Below are positions 1-8,053 of a stretch of 21,753 nt of DNA, in pieces. Both the position numbers and the translations under genes were made by a program. Under the pieces are notes generated by a model. That model was given only the letters and a program-made list of their open reading frames with translations, searched no databases and was not told where the DNA came from. Each line of letters starts with the position of its first letter. The first letter of the stretch is position 1. The stretch comes from Candidatus Poribacteria bacterium (GTDB taxonomy: Bacteria; Poribacteria; WGA-4E; GCA-2687025), in the NCBI GenBank assembly GCA_002687025.1, contig NYZG01000257.1:1-21753 (forward strand). The letters run 5' to 3'.

Positions 1-249
1 GAGTTCATCGTCGTGAGTCTGCTGGCGCGCAAGTTCGGTGTCCCGGTGTTCCCGCATGTGGGCGATATGGGCCAGATCCATCAGCACCTGGTTCTGTACA
101 ACCACATCGCCCTGGGTCACGAACGCCTGTTCCTGGAATACATCCCGCACCTGCGCGAGCGGTTCACGCATCCCGCTAGAGTGAGTGACGGGCGCTATGC
201 GACGCCAACCGAGCCCGGATCGAGTTCGGACCTGATCGCGACCGAGTAG
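1..249 (+). CDS. Enolase-superfamily dehydratase, L-fuconate dehydratase-like, C-terminal part
   Basis: The reading frame is open from base 1 and ends at a stop at 247-249, leaving 82 C-terminal residues; the 5' part, with the metal-binding barrel residues, lies outside the window. The visible segment runs PHVGDMGQIHQHL, then an IPHLRERFTHPARVSDGRY stretch and TPTEPGSS. This matches the C-terminal end of mandelate-racemase/enolase-superfamily L-fuconate dehydratases, which have PHAGGVGL..VQHL, an EYVDHLHEHFxxPVxIxxGRY-like block and APxxPGxS. Known members dehydrate L-fuconate to 2-keto-3-deoxy-L-fuconate. The protein ends about 20 residues earlier than the members I remember. It is followed after 20 bases by the PhyH-HEAT gene with its own strong ribosome binding site, so it is probably the upstream part of the same operon. 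The superfamily is fairly secure; the exact sugar acid is not. Confidence 0.72.
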   Translation, partial: EFIVVSLLARKFGVPVFPHVGDMGQIHQHLVLYNHIALGHERLFLEYIPHLRERFTHPARVSDGRYATPTEPGSSSDLIATE

Positions 250-269
250 CGCAAGGAGGTAGAGACGCC

Positions 270-1631
270 ATGGACGCCCCCGTAAGGCTGACAGACGCGC
301 AGATGCGCCAGTACATCGCCGACGGGTACATCGCCCTCGACATCGACCTGCCGAGGTCGTTCCACGAGCGCGTGTATGCCAGGACCCAGGAAGTGTTCGA
401 GAAGGAGGGCAACCCCGGCAACAACGTGTTGCCTCGCATCCCCGCGCTGGCCGAGGGGTACGGCCACCCCGTCGTGGACGGCGCGCTGCGGAGCGTTCTC
501 GGCGACGGCTACTACATGCACCCACATCGGCACTGCCACCACAACCCGCCCGGTAGCCCCGGCCAGACGATGCACATCGACAGCTGGGCCCGGAGACGAC
601 ACACGACGCGCATGACGATGGTGTTCTACTACCCGCAGGACACCCCGGCAGAACGCGGGCCCACCGGAGTCGTCGCGGCCTCGCACTCCTACAACGACCG
701 CCCCGAAGGCGATGCCCGTTGGGACGAGATCAAGCTAGCGGGCGACGCAGGGACGGTCGTGCTCGTTCACTACGACATATGGCACCGTGGGACCCCCAAC
801 ACGGCCGACGAGCCGCGCTACATGATGAAGTTCCTCTTCGCCCGCATGGACGAGCCCATGCGGCCCACGTGGCACGCCACCGGAGAGGAGTGGCGTGACG
901 ACACCGGTTTCCATCCGGCGATGCGCGAGACGGTCTGGAACTGGCACACGGGCGCGCCTCACGCCGCGGGCTCCGCAGGCGCCGACGACATGGATGAGCT
1001 GTTGCCGCGGTTGGGCGCCGACTCGGAGACCGATGCGCTGGACGCCGCCTACGAGATCGCGGGCGCCGGCGAGGCAGCCGTCCCGGCGCTGGTCAGCGAG
1101 CTCTCACACAGGTCCGCGCGGGTATGGCGTGGCGCGGGCTATGCGCTGAGCTCGATCGGTGCTCCCGCGGTCGACGCTCTCACGGCGGCGACGCAATCCG
1201 ACGATGCCGACACCCGCAACCGCGCGGCTGCCGTCATTGGCGACATCGGTCTGCCAGCCGCGACCGCGACGTCCACGCTCATCGACCTTCTGAAGGACCC
1301 GGACACGACGGTGCGCCAGCACGCGGCCAACGCCCTGGGCATCGTCTCTCAGGAGTCTGGAGACGCGATCCTGCCCCTCATCGGAGCGCTCGACGACGGC
1401 GACGAATGGGTCCGCAGATTCGCCAGCATGTCCATCGCGCAGTTGGCGCCCAACATGAACGGTGAGATGCACGCCCTTACCCCGGCTCTCGGCGACGACA
1501 ATCGCTACGTACGCGCGAACACCATGTTCGCTCTGAGGCGCGCGGGAACCGACGAGGCGCGCGAACGCCTGCTGGACGAACTCGCGGTCGCCCGCTGGTG
1601 TCCGACGACGACGCGTGAGACCACGTTCTGA
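270..1631 (+). CDS. PhyH-family Fe(II)/2-oxoglutarate dioxygenase fused to HEAT repeats
   Basis: The 453-residue protein starts at an ATG preceded by AAGGAGGT at 253-260, nine bases upstream. Residues about 8-215 are a phytanoyl-CoA dioxygenase-type cupin. The iron triad is visible as H102-x-D104 in TMHIDSW and H172 in IWHRGTPN, with R183 in EPRYMMKF placed to hold the 2-oxoglutarate carboxylate. A GVVAASHSYN segment corresponds to the family's PGSH motif. Residues about 240-440 are five or six HEAT/PBS-lyase-like helical repeats, recognisable from repeated blocks such as AVPALVSEL, LIDLLKDPDTTVRQHAANALG and ILPLIGALDDGDEWVRRFA. PhyH enzymes hydroxylate small organic substrates in the cytoplasm; the substrate here cannot be told. 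The HEAT tail is unusual for the family and could be a docking surface. It sits second in the 1-4591 operon. Confidence 0.88.
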   Translation: MDAPVRLTDAQMRQYIADGYIALDIDLPRSFHERVYARTQEVFEKEGNPGNNVLPRIPALAEGYGHPVVDGALRSVLGDGYYMHPHRHCHHNPPGSPGQTMHIDSWARRRHTTRMTMVFYYPQDTPAERGPTGVVAASHSYNDRPEGDARWDEIKLAGDAGTVVLVHYDIWHRGTPNTADEPRYMMKFLFARMDEPMRPTWHATGEEWRDDTGFHPAMRETVWNWHTGAPHAAGSAGADDMDELLPRLGADSETDALDAAYEIAGAGEAAVPALVSELSHRSARVWRGAGYALSSIGAPAVDALTAATQSDDADTRNRAAAVIGDIGLPAATATSTLIDLLKDPDTTVRQHAANALGIVSQESGDAILPLIGALDDGDEWVRRFASMSIAQLAPNMNGEMHALTPALGDDNRYVRANTMFALRRAGTDEARERLLDELAVARWCPTTTRETTF

Positions 1632-1677
1632 ACCCGGTGCGACGGGGCGACGATGAAAGCGCGGAGGAGGACCGCTC

Positions 1678-2628
1678 GTGAGCAAGATGAGATTCGCGGT
1701 CGTAGGCTGTGGCGGCCGAGGCCGAGGTCACCTGAGGATTCTGGCGACGTTCGCTGATGTCGAGGTCGTCGCCATCTGTGACCCTGTCGAGGCGTCTAGG
1801 GCCGCCGCGCTGGGTGACGTCAGCGTCCCCGGCGTCTACGCCTCGACGGACGAGCTACTCGCCAGCGAAGAGCTCGACGGCGTGGTCGTGGCCACTCCGG
1901 CGCACCTGAATGCGCCTGCTGCCCTCCCGGTCCTGCAAGCGGGCGTCAACGCGCTGCTGGAGAAGCCGCCCGGCCTGACCGTGCCGGAGACCGAGGAGCT
2001 GCGCGATGCGGCGTCCGCCTCCGGGGCCCTGGCGATGGTCGGGTGGAATCGCCGGTTCAACCCCATCATCGCGCGCGCGTTGGACATGACACGCGACCGC
2101 GGCCCGGTCACGCAGGTGGTGGGCGAATTCCACAAGAGCCTGACGCGGATAGCGGCGTCGCAGTCGTTCCCGGACGCCATCCTGGACAACATGATCCTGG
2201 AGACGACGACGCACGCGGTGGACACGATCCGGTTCCTCGCCGGGTCGGACATCGTGGAGGTACACGCGATTTCGCGGCGCGCCGTGTCGGAATACAAGGA
2301 CGTCTACGCGGCGCTCGTGCTGTTCGAGAACGGCGTCGTCGGGCACCTCATATCGAACTACACGAGCGACGCGCGGCTCGAACGCTACGAGCTCCACGGC
2401 CGCGATATATCGACGTACATGGAGGGCGTGTCGTCCGGCGTCGTGTGGTCGGACGGTGGCCAGACGCCCCTGGCGCCGGACGGCGTCGACAGCACGCGCG
2501 CGCAGGATCGCCACTTCGTGGACTGCGTTCGCGACGGCCGTCGCATCGAGTCGCCCGCGGCGAATCTCGACGAGGCCGTAAAGACGATGCAGTTCACACA
2601 AGCAGTGATCGACGGCTTGCGCGAGTAG
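1678..2628 (+). CDS. Gfo/Idh/MocA-family NAD(P)-dependent oxidoreductase
   Basis: The 316-residue product starts at a GTG with AGGAGG at 1665-1670, seven bases upstream. The N-terminal Rossmann fold opens with RFAVVGCGGRGRGHL (residues 5-19), the usual GxGxxG-like dinucleotide loop of this family. The E95-K96-P97 motif with the catalytic lysine is present in LLEKPPGL. The C-terminal alpha/beta domain carries H179 and D182 in THAVDTIRF, at the position of the family's conserved active-site histidine. Members oxidise or reduce hydroxyl groups of sugars, inositols and related polyols with NAD(P). The substrate is not predictable from sequence. The length is slightly short for the family (commonly 330-380). 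It lies 46 bases after the PhyH-HEAT gene and 31 bases before the flavin oxidoreductase gene on the same strand, which suggests one catabolic operon. Confidence 0.88.
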   Translation: MSKMRFAVVGCGGRGRGHLRILATFADVEVVAICDPVEASRAAALGDVSVPGVYASTDELLASEELDGVVVATPAHLNAPAALPVLQAGVNALLEKPPGLTVPETEELRDAASASGALAMVGWNRRFNPIIARALDMTRDRGPVTQVVGEFHKSLTRIAASQSFPDAILDNMILETTTHAVDTIRFLAGSDIVEVHAISRRAVSEYKDVYAALVLFENGVVGHLISNYTSDARLERYELHGRDISTYMEGVSSGVVWSDGGQTPLAPDGVDSTRAQDRHFVDCVRDGRRIESPAANLDEAVKTMQFTQAVIDGLRE

Positions 2629-2659
2629 GCCATCGCACTCCGTACAAGGAAGGGACGAC

Positions 2660-4591
2660 GTGTCGACGCATCCCGTCTATCCGCGCCTGTTCGAACCCAT
2701 CGATATCGGGTCGGTCGATCTGAAGAACCGGGTCGCCATCAGCGCGCACTTCGCCGGCTGGTGGGTGACCGACGGCCTCCCCAACGAAGACTTCGCGGCG
2801 TACATCGAGGAGCGCGCGAAGGGCGGCGTTGGGCTCTTTGTCGTAGGAGCGACGGGACCGACGTACGACGCCGCGCCGGACTGGATGCAGAACACCTCCG
2901 ACGCCATCATCCCGCGGTACCGCATGCTCGCGGAGGCAGGACATCGCCACGGGACGAAGGTGTTCGCGCAGCTGATCCACACCAGCGATCATGTGGCCGG
3001 TTCCGGCGCGGAACGCATCCGCGCGGGGATGCGCGCGCAGGTCGTGCCGCACAGCCGCAGCAGGCCTTCACGACCGGAGCGATCGCCGGCGGAACTGCGC
3101 GAGATCGCCCAGGCATTCGGCGCGGCGGCCAGGCGCGCCGTCGAGGGCGGCATCGACGGCCTCGAACTCCACGCGCACGAGGGCTTCCTTCACGCGCAGT
3201 TCCTGAACCCGCGCGTCAACAGACGCACGGACCATTACGGTGGATCGATGGCGGGCCGCATGCGCTTCACGGTCGAGACCCTGGAGGCGATGCGGAACGC
3301 CATCGGCTCGGGGGTCCCGCTGGGCGTTCGCCTGAAGGCGGACGACCTTGAGCAGGGCGGCATGGCCGTGGCCGAGTATGTCGACCTGGTGACCCGCATC
3401 GAGGCGCTGGGGTTGGTCGACTACCTCAGTCTCACCGCGGGCGACGGCGGGCTGCACCACGGCCCGATGGCGCGCCCGGACGGCGAGTGGCTGCCGTTGG
3501 TGGCAAGCGTGAAACAGGCGGCCTCGCTGCCGATCATGCACGCGGGGCGTATCACGACGCCCGAGATGGCGGAGCAGGCGCTCGCGGACGGCGCGCTCGA
3601 CATTGTCTGCATGACGAAGGCGCACATCGCCGACCCCCACTTCACGCGCAAGGCCCGCGAAGGGGAACGGGACCGCATCCGGCGGTGCACGCGCTGCCTG
3701 CAGAGCTGCATCGGCGCTATGGAACAGATGAGCTGCGTCTACAACCCCGTCACCAGCCGCGAGCGCCAATGGGCGGAGCTCGCCCCGGCAGAAACGGTCA
3801 GACGCATCGTGGTGGCCGGGGCCGGGCCGGCAGGGATGGAGGCCGCGATCACCGCGCACGCGCGGGGTCACGATGTCACCGTGTTGGAGGCGTCTCAGCG
3901 CGTCGGCGGGCAGGTTCATCTCGCCGCGTCGAGCCCCATGCGCGCTATGTTCTCGCGCATCGCGGAGTTCTACCAGCGTGAGGCGGATCGCGGCGACTTC
4001 ACCGTCACGTACGGTGTCCACGCGACCGCTGAGAGCATCGTGGCGATGCAGCCGGACGCCGTCGTCGTGGCAACGGGCTCCGTCGAGCGGCGCGTCACCG
4101 TCCCAGGCGGAGGCCCGGTGGGCTCCGTGGGCGACATGCTCGGGGCGTCGGTGGCTGAGGGCTCGTGCGTACTGGTCGTCGACCGCAGCGGAGCGATGAA
4201 CGCGCTCGTCCTTGTGGACTACCTGTCGGATCTCGGCGCGCGTGTGGAATACATCACTGCGGCTGACCGCTCATGTCACGCCGTCGAGGGGATGACGCGC
4301 GAGGACATGCTCCGCAAGCTCTCCGAGCGGGATGTCCGGTGGGAGACGCAGCAGACGCTGGCGTGGTGGGACGGCGCCGTGGCCGTGCTACGCCACGCCG
4401 TCTTCGCCGAGGAACGCGAACTGCGGGACGTCGATGCCGTCGTCATCGCCGACGGCGCCGACCCCGTGAACGAGCTGTCGAGCGGATTACGCGGACGCGT
4501 CCCGGAGCTGCACACCATCGGCGACGCGAACACGCCGCGCACGGTGCACGAGGCCACCCTACAGGGCGGCCTGATCGGGCGGACGCTGTAA
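2660..4591 (+). CDS. FadH/OYE-family FMN, 4Fe-4S and FAD/NAD(P) oxidoreductase
   Basis: The 643-residue protein starts at GTG after AAGGAAGG (2646-2653). Residues 1 to about 340 are an old-yellow-enzyme TIM barrel (LFEPIDIGSVDLKNRV, then FLNPRVNRRTDHYGGS and PIMHAGRITTPE). The cluster motif is C343-x2-C346-x3-C350-x8-C359, as in 2,4-dienoyl-CoA reductase and trimethylamine dehydrogenase. Residues 381-418 (RRIVVAGAGPAGMEAA to VGGQ) begin a dinucleotide-binding domain. The FadH catalytic tyrosine position (EGY in E. coli FadH) is Phe here, in HEGF (F176), while a histidine pair (266-267) sits near the FadH His252 position. The enzyme probably transfers hydride from NAD(P)H through FAD, Fe-S and FMN, or demethylates an amine. 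It is the last gene of the operon and converges on the radical SAM pair 22 bases away. Confidence 0.85.
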   Translation: MSTHPVYPRLFEPIDIGSVDLKNRVAISAHFAGWWVTDGLPNEDFAAYIEERAKGGVGLFVVGATGPTYDAAPDWMQNTSDAIIPRYRMLAEAGHRHGTKVFAQLIHTSDHVAGSGAERIRAGMRAQVVPHSRSRPSRPERSPAELREIAQAFGAAARRAVEGGIDGLELHAHEGFLHAQFLNPRVNRRTDHYGGSMAGRMRFTVETLEAMRNAIGSGVPLGVRLKADDLEQGGMAVAEYVDLVTRIEALGLVDYLSLTAGDGGLHHGPMARPDGEWLPLVASVKQAASLPIMHAGRITTPEMAEQALADGALDIVCMTKAHIADPHFTRKAREGERDRIRRCTRCLQSCIGAMEQMSCVYNPVTSRERQWAELAPAETVRRIVVAGAGPAGMEAAITAHARGHDVTVLEASQRVGGQVHLAASSPMRAMFSRIAEFYQREADRGDFTVTYGVHATAESIVAMQPDAVVVATGSVERRVTVPGGGPVGSVGDMLGASVAEGSCVLVVDRSGAMNALVLVDYLSDLGARVEYITAADRSCHAVEGMTREDMLRKLSERDVRWETQQTLAWWDGAVAVLRHAVFAEERELRDVDAVVIADGADPVNELSSGLRGRVPELHTIGDANTPRTVHEATLQGGLIGRTL

Positions 4592-4613
4592 CACACGTGC
4601 GGCCGCTCGACTG

Positions 4614-5786
4614 CTAGACCGTGACGGGCGCGCGTGCTGCCGCCGGCTCGTGGACGCAGAGCGACTCGGAGGCAAGGTAGTCGCCGGTCATCGCGTAGGC
4701 GCGGCCTCGGTTCCCGCCGCACACCGTCTTGTATTCGCAAACCCCGCACTTGCCCTTGAGCAGGTCCGTGTCGCGCAGCTCGCGGAAGAGCGTCGAGTCA
4801 CGGTAGATCTCGCCGAGTGAGTGGTCGCGGATGTTGCCGCCGACCAACGGCAGGAAGCCGCTCGGGCACACGTCGCCCGTGTGCGAGATGAAGACGATGC
4901 CGCGTCCGTCGTTGACGCCCTTCATCGGTCGGTGCAGGCCGTCGGCGTACTGGAAGCCGGCGCCCGCGAACGTGACGGATCGCTGCTCGCCCTCCGCCTG
5001 CGCGAGCGCCTTCTCGCGCTGTATCGCCACGCGCCGATAGTGCTGCGCCGCCGTCGACTTGATGTCGAACGGCGACTCCTTCGACAGCTCCCACAGCCAG
5101 TTGAAGAGGTCCTCGTGCTCTTCTGCGCTGATCATGTCGTCGTGCTGGCCGCGTCCCGTCGGCACCAGGAAGAACACCGACCACTGCACGATGCCGAGAC
5201 CGGTCAGCATCGGCACGAGCTCGCGGAGCTTGGGCGCCGTGCGACGGGTCACGCTCGTGTTGACCTGCACGCTCAACCCGACATCCTGCGCTGTCTTGAG
5301 GATGCCGATCGTGCGGTCGAATGTGCCTTTGAAGCCGCGCAGGTAGTCGTGCGTCTCCGCGTCGGGGCCGTCGAGGCTGAGCGCCACGCGGCTGATACCC
5401 ACGTCGCGTACGCGCTCCAGACGGTCGCGAGTGACGAGGGCCGTCGCCGTCGGCGTGAGCGATGTCCTCAGGCCGATGTCCACGCTCTTGCCAAGCAGGT
5501 CGAACAGGTCGCGGCGCATCATCGGGTCGCCGCCGGTGAAGACCATGATCGGGTTGCCGAACTCCCTGATCTGGTCGAGCAGCGCCATGCCTTCGTCGTG
5601 ATCGAGCTCCTCGGGATGACGCCGCGGCTGCGCTTCCGCGCGGCAATGCTTGCACGCCAGCGCGCACGCCCGAGTGACCTCCCACACGACGGTGAACGGC
5701 GCCTTGTCGAAGTCGACCTCGCCCATGCGGGCGCTGAGTGTGCGTCTCTCGGCGCCGGCTTTCGCGCTCAGGTTGTCTTGGGTCAC
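4614..5786 (-). CDS. Radical SAM/SPASM protein, TIGR04053/AhbD-like
   Basis: I place the start at a GTG at 5784-5786, giving 390 residues. It overlaps the stop of the upstream radical SAM gene in a GTGA arrangement, and GGAAGG lies about 10 bases upstream. The same frame stays open much further upstream, but that stretch is antisense-free shadow over the neighbouring gene. C41-x3-C45-x2-C48 binds the SAM 4Fe-4S cluster, followed by TGGDP (84-88) and LSLDGPD (137-142). The C-terminal SPASM region has C307, C347-x2-C350-x5-C356 and C377, enough for auxiliary clusters. The blocks VVWEVTRACALACKHCRAE, FFLVPTGRGQ and GKCGVCEYKTVCGG match a family I know as TIGR04053, related to AhbD, the Fe-coproporphyrin III decarboxylase that makes heme. 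Coupling to an ahbC-like gene favours a heme or tetrapyrrole role, but function is inferred. Another peptide or cofactor maturase remains possible. Confidence 0.85.
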   Translation of the reverse strand: MTQDNLSAKAGAERRTLSARMGEVDFDKAPFTVVWEVTRACALACKHCRAEAQPRRHPEELDHDEGMALLDQIREFGNPIMVFTGGDPMMRRDLFDLLGKSVDIGLRTSLTPTATALVTRDRLERVRDVGISRVALSLDGPDAETHDYLRGFKGTFDRTIGILKTAQDVGLSVQVNTSVTRRTAPKLRELVPMLTGLGIVQWSVFFLVPTGRGQHDDMISAEEHEDLFNWLWELSKESPFDIKSTAAQHYRRVAIQREKALAQAEGEQRSVTFAGAGFQYADGLHRPMKGVNDGRGIVFISHTGDVCPSGFLPLVGGNIRDHSLGEIYRDSTLFRELRDTDLLKGKCGVCEYKTVCGGNRGRAYAMTGDYLASESLCVHEPAAARAPVTV

Positions 5787-7051
5787 GAGGCCGCCCCTTC
5801 CGCGCCTACGAGCGCCTCCTGCGCCGGCACCGGGAACTCGGCCGCGACGGTGGCTTCGGGCGTGCCAGGGAGTATCCCGCACTCTTCGTCCGTCAGGTAG
5901 CATCCGGGGTCGGGAGCCAGAGCGTCGTCGAAGTAGCTTTCCGCGCGCACGCGGAGGTTGCCGTTGCAGATGGGCAGCCACTTGCACACCGAGCACCGAC
6001 CCTTGAGGCTCCCTTTGCGGTCCTTCAGGATTGCGAGGAACGGGTCGGAGCGATCCTGCCAGATGTCGGCAAACGGGCGCTCCTTGACGTTCCCGAACGT
6101 CTGATGCCAGGAGAACTGGTCGGGGTGGACGTTCCCCTTCGGGTCGATCGCCGCGATGGCGATGCCCGACTGGTTCCCGCCGTTCCAGCTCAACATCTCG
6201 TACACCTCGTCCGCGCGATCCGGGTGATCCTTGAGGACGCGTTGGTACAGGTACACGTTGTCGGCGTGATTGTCGACGGTGAGCAGGTCCAACTCGATGC
6301 CCTGTTCGTGCAGTTCCTGCGCGCGATCGAATATGAAGTCCAGCGCCTCTCGCGTCTCGTGGGGCTCCAGATCGTAGCGCTGGAGCTTCTCGCCGCGGCC
6401 CGCGTACGCGAGATGGTAGATGCAGCAGCGCGGGATCTTCTCGTCCCGCATGAGCTGGAAGATGCCCTCGACCTCGTCCCGATTCTTCGCGTGGATCGTG
6501 AACCGCAGGCCGACTCGGATGCCCACGTCGCGGACCCGCCGGATGCCTTCGAGCGCATCCTCGAAGGAGCCCTTCGTGCCACGGATGCTGTCGTGTACGT
6601 CGCCGATGCCGTCGAGGCTGATGCCCACGTACGTGAAGCCGGCGTCGCGTATCTTCTCCGCGACTTCCTGGCTGATGAGTGTGCCGTTCGTCGACAGCAC
6701 GGCGCGAAGGCCCTGCTCCCGCGCATACGCGACTACCTCGAACAGGTCCGGCCGCATGAGTGGCTCTCCGCCGGAGAAGAGGACCGTGGGAATCTTGAAC
6801 TCCGCAAGCTGGTCCATCAGCCCCTTGGCTTCCTCGGTCGTCAATTCGCCGGGGTACTGCTTGTTCCGCGAACTGGCGTAGCAGTGCATGCACTTCAGGT
6901 TGCACGTCTGCGTGCAGTTCCACACGACGACGGGCTTCTTGTCTTCCGAGTAGTGCAGCAGGTGCGCGGGGCCGCGCGAGGTGTGTCTACCGTATCGCAG
7001 CGCGTCGCTGGGGCTCACCGTACCGTTGAGCAGTCGGGTGACGCCAAGCAT
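5783..7051 (-). CDS. ahbC: Radical SAM/SPASM protein, AhbC/NirJ-like (12,18-didecarboxysiroheme deacetylase)
   Basis: The 422-residue product starts at ATG (7049-7051) with a weak AGGGG-type ribosome site. The N-terminal blocks GTVSPSDALRYGRH and KKPVVVWNCTQTCNLKC are hallmarks of the AhbC/NirJ family. The radical SAM triad is C50-x3-C54-x2-C57, followed by SGGEP (93-97) and ISLDGIG (144-150). A VHPDQF block (308-313) and a C-terminal C353-x2-C356-x5-C362...C384 motif form the auxiliary cluster site. AhbC removes the acetate side chains of 12,18-didecarboxysiroheme to give Fe-coproporphyrin III in the siroheme-dependent heme pathway; NirJ does related chemistry for heme d1. The next gene, coupled by a 4-base overlap, could supply the AhbD step. 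No ahbA/ahbB or nir gene is in the window, so the choice between AhbC and NirJ-type rests on similarity alone. Confidence 0.82.
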   Translation of the reverse strand: MLGVTRLLNGTVSPSDALRYGRHTSRGPAHLLHYSEDKKPVVVWNCTQTCNLKCMHCYASSRNKQYPGELTTEEAKGLMDQLAEFKIPTVLFSGGEPLMRPDLFEVVAYAREQGLRAVLSTNGTLISQEVAEKIRDAGFTYVGISLDGIGDVHDSIRGTKGSFEDALEGIRRVRDVGIRVGLRFTIHAKNRDEVEGIFQLMRDEKIPRCCIYHLAYAGRGEKLQRYDLEPHETREALDFIFDRAQELHEQGIELDLLTVDNHADNVYLYQRVLKDHPDRADEVYEMLSWNGGNQSGIAIAAIDPKGNVHPDQFSWHQTFGNVKERPFADIWQDRSDPFLAILKDRKGSLKGRCSVCKWLPICNGNLRVRAESYFDDALAPDPGCYLTDEECGILPGTPEATVAAEFPVPAQEALVGAEGAAS

Positions 7052-7250
7052 GTCCGCCCCTATCCTATATTCGCTATGTCGATCGCGTCCGCGTAACGCT
7101 CACGTTCCACTGATAGCCCACGCTCCCGAGCCCGGCAAGACCTCCTCGGGCCCGTGCGAAGGCGACGACTTGGCCCGCTCCGACGGGTGTGCGACGATGC
7201 CGCGCCCGCGACGACGACGGGAACACAACACGCTGCTGGAGCAGGACCGC

Positions 7251-8021
7251 ATGATCCCATACGGCGAACCCGGGCCGCTCACCGAGATGGAGCGGTTCGT
7301 CTTCGATTCGGTCGGCTACCTAATCATACCGGACGCGCTCTCCCAGGACGAGACGGCTGCGGCGCGCGAGGCGTGCGACCGCGTGCACGAGGGGTTGCCG
7401 ACGGATCAGTGGAGGCAGTTGGGAGCCACGTTCGAACGGGAACCGGCGCTCGAACGGATCGTGGATCATCCGTCCATCCTGCCCAAGGCGCGGGCCCTGT
7501 TCGGGGACAAGTTCATCCTGCAGAGCTCATGGGCGACGGTCGTGCCTCCGGGATTCACCGGCGGCGGCATCCACCAGGACGGATCGTCCGCCTTCGAGTT
7601 CCGTAACCTCGCGACTCCGACTCCGCTCGTCCAGCTGCGCACGGGCTTCGTGCTCACCGATCAGTCGGCGCCGGGCGCGGGCAACATGGTCTTGCTGCCG
7701 GGCAGCCACAACACAGGTCACCCGCTCCCGTCGGGGGCGACGATCATGGACTTTCCTACGGCCCACATGGTGACCGCGTCGCCGGGCGCCGCGCTGATGT
7801 TCCACCAGGGCGTGTACCATTGCGGCAGCGGGAACACGCGCGATTACCCGCGCCATATGTTCCACACGATCTACGCGCCGCCGTGGCTCAACCACACCGA
7901 CCGCATGACGACATCGCCGGGATTCCTGGAGCGCACGACGCCGATGCGCCGGGCCCTCATGGGCGCGTGGACCCACGACACCGAGTCGTTCCACATGTCG
8001 CCACTCCCGTTCGACGACTGA
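7251..8021 (+). CDS. PhyH-family Fe(II)/2-oxoglutarate dioxygenase
   Basis: I chose the ATG at 7251 (256 residues): GGAG at 7238-7241 is well placed and the fold begins just after it (LTEMERFVFDSVGYLII). The frame is open further upstream, with another ATG at 7197, but those residues are arginine-rich and not family-like. The iron ligands are H108-x-D110 (GIHQDGSS) and H190 (YHCGSGN), and R201 (PRHMFH) is the likely 2-oxoglutarate anchor. LLPGSHNTGHP (148-158) is the typical family loop. The enzyme probably hydroxylates a small substrate in the cytoplasm; which one is unknown. It has no HEAT tail, unlike the PhyH protein at 270-1631, and is not a close duplicate of it. It is divergently arranged from the ahbC-like gene and followed 32 bases later by an SDR gene, likely co-transcribed. 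Confidence 0.87.
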   Translation: MIPYGEPGPLTEMERFVFDSVGYLIIPDALSQDETAAAREACDRVHEGLPTDQWRQLGATFEREPALERIVDHPSILPKARALFGDKFILQSSWATVVPPGFTGGGIHQDGSSAFEFRNLATPTPLVQLRTGFVLTDQSAPGAGNMVLLPGSHNTGHPLPSGATIMDFPTAHMVTASPGAALMFHQGVYHCGSGNTRDYPRHMFHTIYAPPWLNHTDRMTTSPGFLERTTPMRRALMGAWTHDTESFHMSPLPFDD

Positions 8022-8053
8022 CGCCGCGGGCGGGAAGGACTGGAGGACAACGC

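Noticed and set aside
5787..6923. Upstream extension of the TIGR04053-like gene to a total of 769 codons.
   Set aside because: The extension covers the ahbC-like coding sequence in another frame and reads as arginine/histidine-rich shadow. The family's start and the coupled GTG at 5784-5786 fit the shorter gene.
5738..7096. A 452-codon plus-strand frame antisense to the ahbC-like gene.
   Set aside because: The minus-strand protein has full radical SAM and SPASM motifs; this frame is its complement and has none.
7052..7250. A promoter for the ahbC-like gene at the TATAGG motif near 7062-7067 on the minus strand.
   Set aside because: The only -35-like element (TTACGC) is about 21 bases away and poor, so I do not list it. 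The gap otherwise holds a weak 6-bp inverted repeat around 7125-7150.
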